Below, piece by piece: positions 25,479 through 40,985 of a stretch of DNA of 64,000 bases. Origin of the DNA: Panulirus ornatus (lineage: Eukaryota; Arthropoda; Malacostraca; Decapoda; Palinuridae). The notes under the pieces were generated by a model. It was not told the origin of the DNA. It saw nothing but the letters and a program-made list of their open reading frames with translations, and ran no database searches. The stretch covers positions 21,034,518 through 21,098,517 of the forward strand of contig NC_092236.1 of the NCBI RefSeq assembly GCF_036320965.1, read 5' to 3'. Position 1 is the stretch's first letter, and each line of letters opens with the position of its first letter. The translations under genes and the position numbers were made by a program.

Positions 25479-28400
25479 GCAGGTCCTGGTGCTTGTGGTT
25501 CCCCACTGATCATGCAGCAGGTCCTGCTGCTTGTGGTTCCCCACTGATCATGTGGCAGGTCCTGGTGCTTATGGTTCCCCACTGATCATGTGGCAGGTCC
25601 TGGTGCTTGTGGTTCCCCACTGATCATGCAGCAGGTCCTGATGCTTGTGGTTCCCCACTGATCATGCAGCAAGTCCTGGTGCTTGTGGTTCCCCACTGAT
25701 CATGTGGCAGGTCCTGGTGCTTGTGGTTCCCCACTGATCATGCAGCAAGTCCTGGTGCTTGTGGTTCCCCACTGATCATGCAGCAAGTCCTGGTGCTTGT
25801 GGTTCCCCACCAATCATACAGCAAGTCCTGGTGCTTGTGGTTCCCCACTGATCATGCAGCAGATCCTGGTGCTTGTGGTTCCCCACTGATCATGCAGCAA
25901 GTCCTGGTGCTTGCGGTTCCCCACTGATCATGTAGCAGGTCCTGGTGTTTGTGGTTCCCCACTGATCATGTGGCAAGTCCTGGTGCTTGCGGTTCCCCAC
26001 TGATCATGTGACAGGTCCTGGTGCTTGTGGTTCCCCACTGATCATACAGCAAGTCCTGGTGCTTGTGGTTCCCCACTGATCATACAGCAAGTCCTGGTGC
26101 TTGTGGTTCCCCACTGATCATGTAGCAGGTCCTGGTGTTTGTGGTTCCCCACTGATCATGTGGCAAGTCCTGGTGCTTGCGGTTCCCCACTGATCATGTG
26201 ACAGGTCCTGGTGCTTGTGGTTCCCCACTGATCATACAGCAAATCCTGGTGCTTGTGGTTCCCCACTGATCATGCACCAAGTCCTGGTGCTTGTGGTTCC
26301 CCACTGATCATGTGGCAGATCCTGGTGCTTGTGGTTCCCCACTGATCATGCAGCAAGTCCTGGTGCTGTGGTTCCCCACTGATCACGTGGCAGGTCCTGG
26401 TGCTTGCGGTTCCCCACTGATCATACAGCAAGTCCTGGTGCTTGTGGTTCCCCACTGATCATGTAGCAGGTCCTGGTGTTTGTGGTTCCCCACTGATCAT
26501 GCAGCAAGTCCTGGTGCTTGTGGTTCCCCACTGATCATACAGCAAGTCCTGGTGCTTGTGGTTCCCCACTGATCATGTAGCAGGTCCTGGTGCTTGTGGT
26601 TCCCCACTGATCATGCAGCAGGTCCTGGTGCTTGTGGTTCCCCACTGATCATACAGCAAGTCATGGTGCTTGTGGTTCCCCACTGATCATGTAGCAGGTC
26701 CTGGTGTTTGTGGTTCCCACTGATCATGTGGCAAGTCCTGGTGCTTGCGGTTCCCCACTGATCATGCAGCAGGTCCTGGTGCTTGTGGTTCCCCACTGAT
26801 CATGCAGCAGGTCCTGGTGCTTGTGGTTCCCCACTGATCATGTAGCAGGTCCTGGTGCTTGCGGTTCCCCACCGATCATACAGCAAGTCCTGGTGCTTGT
26901 GGTTCACCACTGATCATGCAGCAGGTCCTGGTGCTTGTGGTTCCCCACTGATCATGTAGCAGGTCCTGGTGCTTGTGGTTCCCCACTGATCATGCAGCAA
27001 GTCCTGGTGCTTGCGGTTCCCCACTGATCATGTAGCAGGTCCTGGTGCTTGTGGTTCCCCACTGATCATGTGGCAAGTCCTGGTGCTTGTGGTTCCCCAC
27101 TGATCATGCAGCAGGTCCTGGTGCTTGTGGTTCCCCACTGATCATACAGCAAGTCCTGGTGCTTGTGGTTCCCCACTGATCATGCAGCAGGTCCTGGTGC
27201 TTGTGGTTCCCCACTGATCATGCAGCAGGTCCTGGTGCTTGTGGTTCCCCACTGATCATACAGCAAGTCCTGGTGCTTGTGGTTCCCCACTGATCATGCA
27301 GCAGGTCCTGGTGCTTGTGGTTCTCCACTGATCATACAGCAAGTCCTGGTGCTTGTGGTTCCCCACTGATCATGTAGCAGGTCCTGGTGCTTGTGGTTCC
27401 CCACTGATCATACAGCAAGTCCTGGTGCTTGTGGTTCCCCACTGATCATGCAGCAGGTCCTGGTACTTGTGGTTCCCCACTGATCATGCAGCAAGTCCTG
27501 GTGTTTGTGGTTCCCACTGATCATGCAGCAGGTCCTGGTGCTTGTGGTTCCCCACTGATCATGTGGAAGATCCTGGTGCTTGTGGTTCCCCACTGATCAT
27601 GCAGCAAGTCCTGGTGCTTGTGGTTCCCCGCTGATCATGTGGCAGGTCCTGGTGCTTGTGGTTCCCCACTGATCATGTGGCAGGTCCTGGTGCTTGTGGT
27701 TCCCCACTGATCATGCAGCAGGTCCCGGTGCTTGTGGTTCCCCACTGATCATGTGCAAGTCCTGGGGCTTGTGGTTCCCCACTGATCATGCAGGCAAGGT
27801 CCTGGTGCTTGTGGTTCCCCACTGATCATAGGCGCAGCAGGTCCTGCGTGCTTGTGGTTCCCCACTTGATCCTGCAAGCATGTCCCTGTTGCTTGTGGTT
27901 CCCCACTGAATCATGCAGCAGGGTCCTGTGCTTGTGGTTCCCCAATGATCATGTAGCAGGTCCTGGTGCTTGTGGTTCCCCATGATCATGCTGCAGTGTC
28001 TGGTGATCTTGTGGTTCCCCACTGTTCATGCAGCAAGTCTGGTGCTTGTGGTTCCCATGATCATGCAGAGGCTTGGTGCTGGTGGTTCCCCCATGATCAT
28101 GTGGCAGGTACTGAGTGATTGTGGTTCCCCACTGATTCAAGCAGCAGGTCCTGGTGCTTGTGGTTCCCCACTGATCATTGCAGCAAGTCCTGTGCTTTTG
28201 GTCCCCACTGATCATACAGGCAAGTCCTGGTGCTTGTGGTTCCCCACTGATCATGCAGCAGGTCCTTGTAGTGCTTATGGTTTACCATGATCTTGGCAGC
28301 AGGTCTTGGTCCTTGTGGGTTCCCATGATCATGCAGCAGGTCATTTTTTCACCCCGGGTGCTTGTGGTTCACCATGATCATGTGGCAGGGTCTGTGTGTG

Positions 28401-30134
28401 TGGTTCCCACTGATCATGCAGCAAGTCCTGGTGTGCTTTGTGGTTTCCCAGCTGATCATGCAGCAGGTCCTGCTGCTTGTGGTTCCCCACTGTCATGCAG
28501 AGGTCCTGGTGCTTGTGGTTCCCCATGGATCATGTAGCATGTCCTGGTGCTTGTGGTTCCCCACTGATCATGCAGCAGGTCCTGGTGCTTGTGGTTCCCC
28601 ACTGATCATGCAGCAAGTCCTGGTGCTTGTGGTTCCCCACTGATCATGCAGCAGGTCCTGGTGCTTGTGGTTCCCCAATGATCATGTGGCATGTCCTGGT
28701 GCTTGTGGTTCCCCACTGATCATGCTGCAAGGTCCTGGTGCTTGTGGTTCCCCACTGATCATGCAGGCAACGTCCTGGTGCTTGTGGTTCCCCACTGATC
28801 ATGCAGCAAGTCCTGGTGCTTGTGGTTCCCCACTGATCATGCAGCAGGTCCTGGTGCTTGTGGTTCCCCACTGATCATGTAGCAGGTCCTGGTGCTTGTG
28901 GTTCCCACTGATCATGCAGCAAGGTCCTGGTGCTTGTGGTTCCCCACTGATCATGGCGCAGCGTCTGGTGCTTGTGGTTCCCACTGATCATGTAGCAGGT
29001 CCTGGTGCTTGTGGTTCCCCACTGATCATGCAGCAGGTCCTGGTGCTTGTGGTTCCCCACTGATCATGCAGCCAGGTCCTGGTGCTTGTGGTTCCCCACT
29101 GATCATGCTAGCAGGTCCTGGTGCTTGTGGTTCCCCACTGATCATGCAGCAGGTCCTGGTGCTTGTGGTTCCCCACTGATCATGTAGCAGGTCCTGGTGC
29201 TTGTGGTTCCCCACTGATCATGCAGCAAGTCCTGGTGCTTGTGGTTCCCCACTGATCATGCAGCAAGTCCTGGTGCTTGTGGTTCCCCACTGATCATGCA
29301 GCAGTCCTGGTTGTCCCACTGATCATGCAGCAGTCTGGTGCTTGTGGTTCCCCACTGATCATATAGCAAGTCCTGGTGCTTGTGGTTCCCCACTGATCAT
29401 GCAGCAAGTCCTGGTGCTTGTGGTTCCACACTGATCATGCAGCAAGTCCTGGTGCTTGTGGTTCCCCACTGATCATGCAGCAAGTCCTGGTGCTTGTGGT
29501 TCCCCACTGATCATGTAGCAGGTCTGGTGCTTGTGTTCTCCCACTGATCATGAAGCAAGTCCTGGTGCTTGTGGTTCCCCACTGATCATGCAGCAGGTCC
29601 TGGTGCTTGTGGTTCCCACTGATCATGCAGCAAGTCCTGGTGCTTGTGGTTCCCCACTGATCATGCAGCAGGTCCTGGTGCTTGTGGTTCCCCACTGATC
29701 ATGCAGCAGGTCCTGGTGCTTGTGGTTCCCCACTGATCATGCAGCAGGTCCTGGTGCTTGTGGTTCCCCACTGATCATGCAGCAGGTCCTGGTGCTTGTG
29801 GTTCCCCACTGATCATGCAGCAGGTCCTGCTGCTTGTGGTTCCCCACTGATCATGCAGCAGTCCTGGTGCTTGTGGTTCCCCACTGATCATGCAGCAGGT
29901 CCTGGTGCTTGTGGTTCCCCACTGATCATGCAGCAGGTCCTGCTGCTTGTGGTTCCCACTGATCATGCAGTAGGTCCTGGTGCTTGTGGTTCCCCACTGA
30001 TCATGTGGCAGGTCCTGGTGCTTGTGGTTCCCCACTGATCATGCAGCAGGTCCTGGTGCTTGTGGTTCCCCACTGATCATGCAGCAGGTCCTGGTGCTTG
30101 TGGTTCCCCACTGATCATGCATCAGGTCCTGGTC
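25479..30134. repeat. 38-bp satellite-like tandem array, about 122 units
   Basis: 4.66 kb of head-to-tail units GCAGGTCCTGGTGCTTGTGG then TTCCCCACTGATCATGCA. Variable positions are concentrated after TGATCAT (GCAGCA, GTGGCA, ACAGCA, GTAGCA) and at AGGTCC/AAGTCC, GCTTGTGG/GTTTGTGG/GCTTGCGG. Each unit has a TGATCA palindrome. Blocks of variant units repeat (a 5-unit, 190-bp block starting GTAGCAGGTCCTGGTGTTTG at 25931 and again at 26121; related starts at 26462 and 26690). This shows unequal exchange of multi-unit blocks. Units at the edges are as good as those in the middle. Between about 27.75 and 28.55 kb most units carry 1-2 base indels. Because 38 is not a multiple of 3, long frames cycle through all phases; the many 60-120 codon frames here are artefacts. 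Confidence 0.98.
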
Positions 30135-30214
30135 ATCTTCAGCAACATCGTATGGTGACTGATGTTGGCTTGTGTGTTTATTCTCTCAGTATGGGATTCC
30201 TTTGAGCAAAGAGT

Positions 30215-30560
30215 ATGTTGCAGGCTGAGGTTTTGCAGTGATGAATGTGATGGAGGATGATATCTTTGTAGTGATAGATGAGCTGGAGGGCGAAATTTTT
30301 GCGGTGATGAATGTGTTGGAGGCTTTAGTTTTCGCGGTGATAAATGAATTGGAGGCTGAAGATTTTGCAGTGATGTGTTGTGCTAATTTTTTTTTCTTTT
30401 ATTTTCAGTTGTAAATGTGGTAAAGTTTGGATAGTCATAAGTGATGAATATGTTGAAACTCTAGAAAGCGAACAGTGGTTATGACTGAAATTCTTTGGAG
30501 TGATGAATGTGTTGGAGGGTGAAGTTCCTGGCAATGATGAATGCCTTGGAGGTTGTGGCT
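30215..30560. repeat. Degenerate minisatellite, about 33-bp unit
   Basis: Four to six loose units around TTTTGCAGTGATGAATGTG then TTGGAGGCTGAAG at 30228-30375 and again at 30490-30560. Confidence 0.75.
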
Positions 30561-31820
30561 CTCGTCCGTCACAAGTTTACAAAGTTTATCACATGCGAAG
30601 GATCAGACCAACTTAAACATGGCAACACACAATAACATCACGTGGTCACGGTAAAACACAAACTCATGACTCGTTTGTAAATTGGCCAAAAAAAAGAACA
30701 AAACACAACACGTTTGATTATGTAAACTGAAACGAAATATGGCAAGTTTCTTAATTATCTTTAAAGAACCAACATCTTTACTTCCTCACAGCAAATATCA
30801 TTCCGTTCTTCGTCAGGTTGCGCGCGAAGGTATATGATGTGGTTCTAATTCGTTTCCAAATCATTTTATGATGATAGACTTTATCTCGACTGAGAGAACA
30901 AGATATGAAGCACATCATCAGAACCTGTGCAGGGAAGCGGCCATTAGATTATTCATATCAAGAATGTCGAAAACAAAGATATGGAATAAAATCTAAAAAA
31001 TGATCTATATGAAAATGACAGAAGACAACTTTACTTCAGATTCCACGAAAAGTTGAAGCTCAGCTTTTGAACCAGAGGAGCCACACAGGAGCGGGAGGCG
31101 GGTCAGGAGAGAGGGAATGGGCTGGCGTATCGATCTGTTGAGGATGTTTGCTCATAGTTGCAGGTGCGGTGGCTGGTGGTGGAGGGGCGACCGCGGCACG
31201 GAAACGTACAATTTGGCACCTAGGAAGTCTGGCCCCCTTGGGGAAAATATGGATACTGTCGAGAACCTGGCACCAGGGAGGGTGCGGATCTTGGCAGGTC
31301 ATACTTAGCACCAGAAAGGAGGCGGAGGAAGAAGGATGGCACTCTGCGGTATATGTGATACATAGGAAAACTTGGGAATAGTGGGAAATTCGCATCGTTT
31401 GTAGGTAATTGGGTACCGTGAGATAAATTGCCATCGCAAGGAAACCTGGTTATCTTTAAGGTGAAATGATACCTGCAAAAACCTGACAACGTAAAGAAAA
31501 CTCTCACCAGAGGGAAACTTGACTTAGGAGGAAGTGTGGCTTATGGGACGACGAGGATCTGTGAACTTGACACCATCACGGAACCTGACACTACAGGGAA
31601 CTTTGTTATTTCGGGTTGACTTAACGCAGCAGGGAAACTTAACGGACAAAATTTACGGTGTACTAGAGCTTTGGATGACGCTAAGAACTTAGAAAAACAT
31701 GAACACAGTTATGTTATATCATATACGATTTTTTTTGGTTATTTATGTAAACAAAAAGGCCTCTCAGTACTTCTTATTAGGACGTACACAGCATTGTGGT
31801 AGAGCCGAGTCGCCAAAGGT
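30561..31820. other. Unassigned, possibly very old short repeats
   Basis: Unique-looking. 31.2-31.65 kb has recurring GGGAAACTTGAC / GAACCTGACA phrases about 30-40 bp apart that may be a decayed minisatellite. Antisense frames of 95-124 codons at 31.06-31.5 kb lack motifs. Confidence 0.35.
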
Positions 31821-32205
31821 GATGTTGCACCCTACCACACGCCTGTGTCTTGCATACTACCAACGGGGTTTTGCACCCTAACGCAGGGAAAATCTTGCAT
31901 ATTGTCAAGAGGTCCTTGTATTCTATCAAAGGTTCTGAATCTTGCAGCCTGCTGAAAGGAATCGACATCCAACGGCAGGCTTAATCTTGCAGGCAGCCAG
32001 ATAGCAGGTGCGCCCTACCACAGGGATCTTGCACCTTAACAAATTGATCTTGCACCCTACCACGGGATCTTGCACCCTACCCACTGAGAACTTGCGCCCT
32101 GCCACAGGGATATTGCACCCTACCAAAGGAATCTTACATCCTACCCACTGAAATTTTGCACCCTGCACAGGAATCTTGCACCCTACGCACTGAGATTTTC
32201 CATAC
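31821..32205. repeat. Degenerate minisatellite, about 21-24-bp unit
   Basis: About 15 units around ATCTTGCACCCTACCACAGG GA, best preserved at 32015-32190. Confidence 0.85.
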
Positions 32206-33505
32206 CTTTAAAAGCAAGGAAGACACAAGCTGCCAGCCTCAGGCCCATGGAATGACTAGCGGAGGCGAGAGCAAGGGATGATCCCGGGGACCCTTGATGA
32301 ATCCTGGCAACAAGATCGATCGCTTCAAGCGGATTCTAGGAATATGAGGAACCTTTTAACTATGAAGTATTCTGGTACCATGATGAGTCTGAGGCAATAC
32401 TGAGTCTTGGGAACCTCCATGAATCCAGGGGAAGTGATGAATCTTAGGATCAGTGTGGGACTAGTAGAGATATTATGATCTAAGGGATAATGAGGCCATG
32501 GAGACAACCACGGCATAATACCACCCTCATGACCCTGTTGATGATGATATTTCCGGGAACAAACGGCGTTAATGACCTCCTCTTGATCCCGAGTGCTCCA
32601 GCATGAAACACTCCTGTGTTACTGACATATAATTTCTCATCTTCATTCGTGGATCCGGCGGGTGTGCTCTGTGGCCTCGGACCAGACTAAACAGTAACAG
32701 CCGATAAATGAAACAAGTACGTAAAAAATTACCTTTTTTGTAACAATATACCGTAGAATATACAATATACTATACGACATACTAAACAAAAATATATTGT
32801 ATTTTTTTTTAACTGTATGCTATGCAGTATGATACATAACATTCTGTAACGTAATTCGGCTCACCTTCCAGGCGATTGGTAGGAGATAGACATACCTGAC
32901 TATTGCAACACATTATTCAATGTAGTTTTTTGTCTCCTCTGACAGAGATAATACTCACTCGGCAACATTATGCACTTCTACCAAATATATATATTTTCCC
33001 AAACTTTCAAAATAATTTTCAGCTACGTGTACGAGACAATCTTCCCAACAGTCTGTCTCAGCCTCTGATCATGTGAGTATCCTTACGTCCATACACCTCC
33101 CGCTATATCTATCCTTCCTGGGATACTGAGGTTTGACATCTTGCCGAAAATAATTTGAAAATTTCTAATGTCTTCTCCATTTTGGTTCCTAGTTTTCTTC
33201 TTCGTGTTAGGGTAGCCACGTTTGCCCTCAAGTGGAACGTCTTTCACACCAGCGAGGCGCCTCACCGCCGAGCTTCTAAGAACTCTACATCAAAAGCCAG
33301 TCTAAGGCGGCAAACGTCTTCACGATCCAGTCTCCTTTAACGAAACCTCTCCTTGATTAAGGGCATTAATTTTCATCCCTTTTCTTCCTAAGCTCTCATC
33401 AGCGGCCGCTGAGCGCCTCAGCTGCAGATTTTCGCTTACCACCTGACTCATCTGAACCGATGAGCCCCACGCAACACTTGAGGAACTGCGTCTGTCACAT
33501 AATCA

Positions 33506-33508
<3 letters not shown>
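32206..33508. other. Unassigned, nothing recognised
   Basis: Unique-looking, AT-rich, with no supported ORF (longest about 63 codons). Confidence 0.4.

Positions 33509-33571
<63 letters not shown>
33509..33571. repeat. (CT)n microsatellite
   Basis: About 31 uninterrupted CT units. Confidence 0.97.
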
Positions 33572-33572
<1 letters not shown>

Positions 33573-35081
33573 GATATTGTGGACGACAAATGATCGCCTC
33601 AACTCCTCAACTCTAGAACAGCACCTGCACCCATCATCCAAAGTAGTGTTTCATGTCCCCAAGATGTGGGCTGAGTTTAGCTGTATGTTGGCCAATGTCG
33701 AATGTGGCCTGTTCCGGGGCTGCTCTTTGATATTTCTTTTGTATTTGGGAGAAAAACTTTAAAAATTCTTCCCCTGGAATGACGGGTCGCATGACTTTTA
33801 CCATCAGAATAGCACAAAAGAGTGGTTCGAGCACATACAAAGGAATACAAAAGAATTGAAACAGCAACAGACCAATCGTTCCCTTTTCGAGGTCGCTTGT
33901 GATGGTGAAAGATATCCTAAACTTGCAGGTATAGACCGCTCATCCTATGAACGAGTATTTCTGAATAAACCTGGCATCGAAAATTTCCCAAGAAAAGATT
34001 TCAGGTAAATGCACACATTGGTCATCTACCATTATAAAGACTCCGTAGAATTATTTTCTTGTTTACTGAGAGTATACAAAGAAGTTAGTGAAAATGAAAA
34101 AGGGGCAAAATTATTAGATAGACTAGGTTATGGTTAGTGAGGAGGATGTGAGATGTCGCTGATCAAGTGACTGGTGATAATTAGGTGCTTCCCCACAGCT
34201 CTGAAATATTTCCTGTCCATAAGGTCGAATTTTCACAGTTGCTTACACAACGTGCATTACTCTACAGCTTTCCAGAAATCCAGGTACAGCGCAGCTTAAC
34301 TGAATTTCAAATTCTTTTCTTTTAGATAGTCCAACAAAGCCTGGCACTGACAGCAGTTTTGGGAAACAAAAAGTGACGAGTAATTGTGAAGGAAGAAAAC
34401 TTTATCCACTCGTGTTTGGAGCAATAAAAATAAAGAGCCATGGAGAATTATTTCTCACATAGCATTTCATCTGCGACATTGATGGTGTATAAGCGAGGTT
34501 ATGATAAAATCCACTGACCAGAATATCTCATTTTACTTTGATTATTTCTGTAGTTTAGCTCTAATGACAGCTGACAAGCATATGTTTTGGCGTATCACTG
34601 TCAGTGTGCTGACCTCCGGCTGGTCTTACTGGCAGCGGTGTACTAACGTGCAACTTAGTGAATTCAGAATACTAAGATAGGAATCATTCCATTTTTATGT
34701 GATTTTTGTTCACCTTTAAGTAGTTCCTCCCAAAGAAGACTATACTGCCTCTTCTGCCGTGTTCTTATATGCCAACTAAACACTTCTCTGTGTCAAGCGA
34801 AATGTCTGACCTGCAAATTAAATGACTATTGAGCAATGTGTGTATATAAAAGGCTGCCCACTGGAGGTGAACACTTCTTTGTAAGCCATATTTTCCGCAT
34901 GATGATCACCTGTTCAGTGGTTCATGGGTGACTTTTACGTGAAATGTTTCTGTATACTGCACTATGGTGGTGGCTTTTAAGCGACTTAGACGCTATGGCT
35001 CTCGTTCGCTATGGATGGCAGTGGGTGATGCCAGCCATATCATGCTGCTACAATTATCATAATACACACACACACATCCGC
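33572..35081. other. Unassigned, nothing firmly recognised
   Basis: Unique-looking. 33.78-33.93 kb can be read in plus sense as EWFEHIQRNTKELKQQQTNR, which has some protein character but no known motif. Otherwise AT-rich with short frames only. Confidence 0.35.

Positions 35082-35488
<407 letters not shown>

Positions 35489-35520
<32 letters not shown>
35489..35520. repeat. (TA)n tract
   Basis: About 16 TA units on the 5' side of the SINE-like copy. Confidence 0.95.
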
Positions 35521-35524
<4 letters not shown>

Positions 35525-35765
35525 GGCAATCAGGTATGAAGAAGAAGAAGAGAAAAAAAATATAATTACCCCTCTAAAAGCTCCTGCAGCTCACACCTGA
35601 ACTACTTCCTGTAGCAGGTAATTGCAGGTTCCTTTGAAGTTAAAATTTTTTATGAGACCATACTCCCACTGATACAGCCTTGCCAAAGGTGACTTTTCAC
35701 TAGCATGGCAACCTCCTGTAGGCGGAACTCAGCAACACTTCTCTCTGTATAAATATTTAATTCTT

Positions 35766-36001
<236 letters not shown>

Positions 36002-36079
<78 letters not shown>
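36002..36079. repeat. (TA)n microsatellite
   Basis: About 39 TA units on the 5' side of the half SINE-like copy. Confidence 0.97.
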
Positions 36080-37470
<1,391 letters not shown>

Positions 37471-37764
37471 ACCTGCGTACGGGAAAAAAACAGCTATTCT
37501 TTCGCTGTTTAGTTTGTTTGTGAGCTAGACGATATACTGTGCCATATATTGCCAGTTCGGTAACACACCAGGACGAAGGTAACACCTCTACCTCAGCATT
37601 ACAAAATATGCTGGTAGTGTCAGCCTCACTTGGTGCGAACTTCAAAGTAGGATTTCAAATCAGGGAAGCGGACGGAACCGATAAAGATATTTATTTTCTC
37701 TCCCTGGTGTTGGCAGCAAGAAGGCGCCAGACTTCCGAGGCGGAGATTTACAGGGATATCTTTA

Positions 37765-37828
37765 GCTAAAAGAAAGGTATATCCGGATTCTTGTTGGCTA
37801 AAAGAAAGGTATATCCAGATTCTTGTCT
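37765..37828. repeat. 32-bp tandem duplication
   Basis: Two adjacent copies (37765-37796, 37797-37828) of GCTAAAAGAAAGGTATATCC plus GGATTCTTG, differing at one or two bases. It opens the minus-strand frame and the 119-codon plus-strand frame nearby, neither of which has a recognisable motif. Confidence 0.93.
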
Positions 37829-39464
37829 TAGGAACTATGTAGAAAATGCGGTCGCTGTTCAGACAACGATTGTCTCTAGTTCTCTGGTTCGTATGGTTGG
37901 GATAGTCCACTCCGATGAAGATGAACCAGACCTCACCGTAAACAAGGCTAATAAGTGTAAACCAGTCTTTCACCGAAGACAACCCGGTCGGGGTAGACCG
38001 CCGTGGTTAGGGCTGATCAGCCAGCCGCCACAGAAAACCATTCCGATTAAAGTAGACCAGTATAGCCAGGACGGATCAGCCTGGCCAGAGCAGACCCCTC
38101 TGGCCATGGTACAGGAGGCTCAGACTGAGGCAACTGCAATGTTTACCTAGGCATGGTAAGAATACCTTGGTGGGTGGCGATGGCTGCCTCCCCATCAGCG
38201 ACACCTTCAGGGCTTCCGCTTATCACAAGGAACTGGTCAAAGGGCGCTACATCTTAATTCTTTTTTGTCGTATGTTCACCTGACTTCTAAATTACCTCCC
38301 CCCCCCAAAAAAAAAAGAAAAATATTTTGGCTGACATGGAGTCGGAAATGGAAAACGAAGGCTTCAAACACTCAACCGTTTAAAGCTTTTACCACTGGTG
38401 TTGCTCCAGAGCTGGGGTGTCTATCTGGGGCACCACACTACCTGTGACCCAGACGCAGGGGTTCCATCAACACCATCATTCTTACAACATGAAGCAGACC
38501 TTAATAACTGGCTCGTAAAACAGACTCATGATATTCATTATCCAATTAAAGGCATTATTCTCATCGTTGACCGTCTCTAGTAATACCCCTATTATCCGGC
38601 ATTTATGTCTTAGGCTGTCTATTTCTTTTCCTCTGAACCATTCTGTGATGTAGAGGACCGTGTACAACCTAATTTCGAGTCGTCTGACGGTAAACGTCAC
38701 TATTAACAGAAACAGAGAAACATTTGTCTGACACACTCGAGTAATGTATTATATGCTACACTAACGCGTGATGCCTCTCATTATTTACATCGTTCTCCAG
38801 AAGTTATCGTACCGTTCTTCGTGCTCCGATCTTCATATTCAGGTTTTAAGTTATCGGACTGGTAGGGTTATTGTACTTCGAGGTTCCTCATGGTTACTTG
38901 TTATCGTAATTTTGGTAATCTTCATATTCTATGTTTATATGCAGAAGTCATCATATTTCTGTGTTATTCATACCCAGGGGGTAAACTTGTGTACGTGTGG
39001 GATAGTCAAACTCAATTAAGTTATCGTACTCATAATATATTCATACTTAGAGATTATCACATTCAATGGGTCATGTTATCGCGCATAGTGGGGTAACTTA
39101 TCGTGCTCGTATTGAATTGAAGGGCAATGTATCGTACGAATGAAAATGCATCATCGCAGTTATCGTGCCCGTGGGGTTATTCTTGTACTTACATAGGTTA
39201 TTCACGCTCTGACAGGGACGACATCGTACCGAGAGGCCCAGAATATCTCGATCAAGGTGTTTAGAGTCGAACTCAAGAGGTTGGTTCAGGTTCTACTACG
39301 TCTTGAAGGATCTCAGTTTTGCACTACCTTCAGCAGGCGCTTGTAATGTTAAAACCTCTATTCCACTTTACTTATATCACAAATGATTCATTTAACGCTG
39401 TAATATACTTCAAAGGAATGGTTTTACAGCTTCTGGTTAGTTAACCTGATCGTACTCCAGAGGC
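37829..39464. other. Unassigned, weak GTTATCGT-rich stretch
   Basis: No gene recognised. 38.79-39.2 kb has recurring AGTTATCGTACTCG / GGTTATTCTTGTACT phrases about 35-60 bp apart, perhaps a decayed minisatellite. Confidence 0.35.
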
Positions 39465-39486
39465 AGCAGCAGCAGCAGCAGCAGTA
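39465..39486. repeat. Short (CAG)n
   Basis: Seven CAG units, then TAG. Not in a convincing frame. Confidence 0.9.
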
Positions 39487-40735
39487 GCTGATAATTTTCA
39501 GTATTAAGAATCATGCAAGGATATTACACGTTCCCTTGGGTACGCTTTTGAGCCGCAGAGATTACCTAACATGACACAGAGATATTATCTACCCGAGGCA
39601 CGTGACGACTGTCCTGCTAACTTAGCATTCTGCTCTTTCATTATCTTCAGCCGGCGAGTGTGTTGCTATGGTAACCATATTTAAGACACAACGGATAAAA
39701 AGCTTCCACTGGCTGCAGGAGAGGACCAAGACACGATAATAACTTTCAGTACAGATACCAAATCGTGACGCCAATGAACGCGGCACTCACAAACGTCCTC
39801 AGTAACGGAAAATTGTCACGTTGACATTGATTAACGTAACGTTAGTAAAACATCATCAGCAACAGATAGCACGATCAAAACAAGCCTAGGTCTAGTAAGT
39901 CATGATGCATTATCGTCATAACTTTCTACTGGGCGGAGAGGAATTCCACGATTCTTTACGAGACTGTAGGACGCTGAGTTGAGCTTGGGTTGTGAGTATT
40001 TCATCCCATGACAGGAATCTAGGTCACAGGTGTCTTACCCAATGCCATAGTAGATAATCTGTCAGCATCAGTTCCCTGGGCAAGTGTCGAGTCTCTTATC
40101 GATAACAACTGATAACTTCACACTTAACGTTACAATCTTTTACTGATAACAGGAAGCGACAGTCTTTCATTACTCCTCACTGACATTCACTCTTATGGAT
40201 GATTAAGCCAAAGTACAAGATAACAGAAGTGAATAGAAATTAAATACTGGGCAAATCTACTATTTTCTTTATCTGGCAAGCCAATAAAGCACACAATACC
40301 AAGACACCATCAACGTTTTGTAACTATTTATACCAACTTGTTGCATGTTTATATACTGGATGACTCTAGATGGATAATTCCTTATTGACCAAGTCCTGAG
40401 CAGACCCTCGACTGGGACACCGTGCTATAAGTCAATATCTGCTTCCCATAACGATGATCAATATCATCCTTGACTTTAATCTGCTAAGAGGATCATACGA
40501 ATCGTTACAGGGGGTCAATAATTTTTTCGTGACGTAAGACTCTCCGGTTCAAGGGAATCCCAGTTGACCCGACCAGAGTACTTTTCACATAGCAAAACAT
40601 TCACCTATAAAAATGATCCCATAATCTCTCTATGGATCGTCATAGAGATTTGGTTTTCATTATGAAAGCTGGTGAGAGAACCTGTTCATCATGATAAATT
40701 ACAGCTTTATACGTCTAGCCAAATGGAAGGAGTTA
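39487..40735. other. Unassigned, nothing recognised
   Basis: AT-rich, unique-looking, and free of long frames on both strands. Confidence 0.45.
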
Positions 40736-40985
40736 CTGCGAGAGAGTTGAGGTGTAACCAGCTGGAAAAGTGGGTATCAAGCAAGATGGGCGTATATCAA
40801 CGTGAAGGCGCGATATAGTTGAGTAAAGGAGGAGATGTAACGAAATATCAGGTGGGTAGAACCATGTAAATGCAGATATCTACAAAAGGATTGCTAGAGC
40901 TGGATATAGCTAGAGGGAAGCTGGGTATAATCGGAAAAAGGTGGGATGTTACCAGGTTGAAGAGAGATTCAGACTGGGGTGCTTA
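40736..40985. repeat. Decayed minisatellite, TATAACCAG/GGTGGG-type units
   Basis: Loose units containing GAGGTGTAACCAGCTGGA, AGCTGGGTATAATCGGAA and GTGGGATGTTACCAGGTTGA. The same theme returns at 42.52-42.86 kb on the other side of the LINE remnant. Confidence 0.5.

Noticed and set aside
25479..30134. Many 60-120 codon frames with GACGSPLIMQQVLVLVVP-like repeats on both strands
   Set aside because: They are read through a 38-bp tandem repeat. The unit is not a multiple of three, so all phases recur, and there is no start context or domain.
37791..38150. 119-codon plus-strand frame
   Set aside because: Starts within a 32-bp tandem duplication and has no recognisable domain or codon bias.
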